Position numbers and translations under genes: made by a program. Under the pieces are notes generated by a model that did not search any database, was not told the DNA's origin, and saw nothing but the letters and a program-made list of their open reading frames with translations. 6,329 nt of DNA, from positions 1-6,329 of the forward strand of contig JAFDHB010000260.1 in the NCBI GenBank assembly GCA_019308985.1. The letters are read 5' to 3'. Shown here in pieces: positions 6,300-6,329 of the stretch. This DNA comes from Deltaproteobacteria bacterium. GTDB taxonomy: Bacteria; Desulfobacterota; DSM-4660; Desulfatiglandales; HGW-15. Numbering within the stretch: position 1 is the first letter of the stretch; each line of letters begins with the position of its first letter.

Positions 6300-6329
6300 C
6301 TTTCAGTTCCCTCTTCATAGGGACAATCA
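6300..6329 (-). repeat. last CRISPR repeat, cut by the window edge
   Basis: The first 30 of 37 repeat bases are present and match exactly up to CAATCA. The cut is only the window boundary, so the array and its leader side continue to the right. Confidence 0.95.

Larger units (their letters stand above)
3357..6329 (-). CRISPR. CRISPR array: 40 full 37-bp repeats, one partial, 40 spacers; continues past the window
   Basis: The + strand repeat begins CTTTCAGTTCCC and ends CAATCACTGCAAC; TCCCT (positions 9-13) pairs with AGGGA (20-24) around a 6-nt loop. Repeat starts: 3357, 3431, 3504, 3576, 3660, 3732, 3804, 3878, 3951, 4024, 4098, 4172, 4245, 4318, 4392, 4464, 4537, 4611, 4684, 4757, 4831, 4906, 4979, 5052, 5125, 5197, 5272, 5345, 5420, 5493, 5565, 5637, 5710, 5785, 5860, 5934, 6008, 6081, 6153, 6226, 6300. 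Spacer lengths: 35 (8), 36 (16), 37 (11), 38 (5); no spacer is repeated. All full repeats are identical except the fourth. On the minus strand the repeat starts GTTGCAG and ends ACTGAAAG, matching the AUUGAAAC/G-type 8-nt handle of Cas6-cut crRNAs in type I and III systems, so transcription is probably right to left. Subtype cannot be set without cas genes; repeat and spacer lengths suit I-A/B/D or III. Array call is certain; strand about 0.8. Confidence 0.98.

Overview
The window is bacterial DNA made of a gene-poor accessory flank (1-3356) and a long CRISPR array (3357-6329) that runs off the right edge. No ribosomal or housekeeping gene fixes the taxon. The mixed base composition, the many extragenic palindromes and a vapBC module beside CRISPR would suit an anaerobic, perhaps deltaproteobacterial-type (Desulfobacterota) genome, but this is a weak inference. 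No cas gene, transposase, tRNA or rRNA is visible.

Layout. (1) 1-428: the C-terminal two thirds of an isochorismatase-family hydrolase on the + strand, apparently cut at its 5' end by AT-rich repeats and a hairpin. (2) 563-817, minus strand: a small single-pass membrane protein with a coiled-coil tail. (3) 868-983: two degenerate copies of the same repeat that forms the array, 35 nt apart and 2.4 kb from it. (4) 1074-1729, minus strand: a complete vapBC toxin-antitoxin operon with a good promoter and a palindromic operator. (5) 1793-2151: gene-free, holding two related palindromes and an imperfect inverted repeat. (6) 2152-2941, minus strand: a 215-residue protein with five clustered cysteines, followed at 10 nt by a possible 43-residue ORF; an open frame without a start codon (2847-3161) lies upstream. 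(7) 3162-3356: non-coding array flank.

Array. There are 40 complete 37-bp repeats, one repeat cut by the window end, and 40 different spacers of 35-38 bp. All complete repeats are identical except the fourth, which has a 10-bp internal tandem duplication. Read on the minus strand the repeat begins GTTGCAG and ends ACTGAAAG, like the 5' handle of Cas6-processed type I or III crRNAs. The array is therefore probably transcribed right to left, with leader and possibly cas genes beyond position 6329, and 3357 is the old, leader-distal end.

Together the layout suggests a decayed CRISPR locus end. The degenerate repeats at 868-983 have the array's orientation and spacing, so the vapBC and Cys-protein segment may have been inserted into, or been left between, parts of one older array. 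The many ORFs that can be drawn through the array are products of the repeat and not genes.
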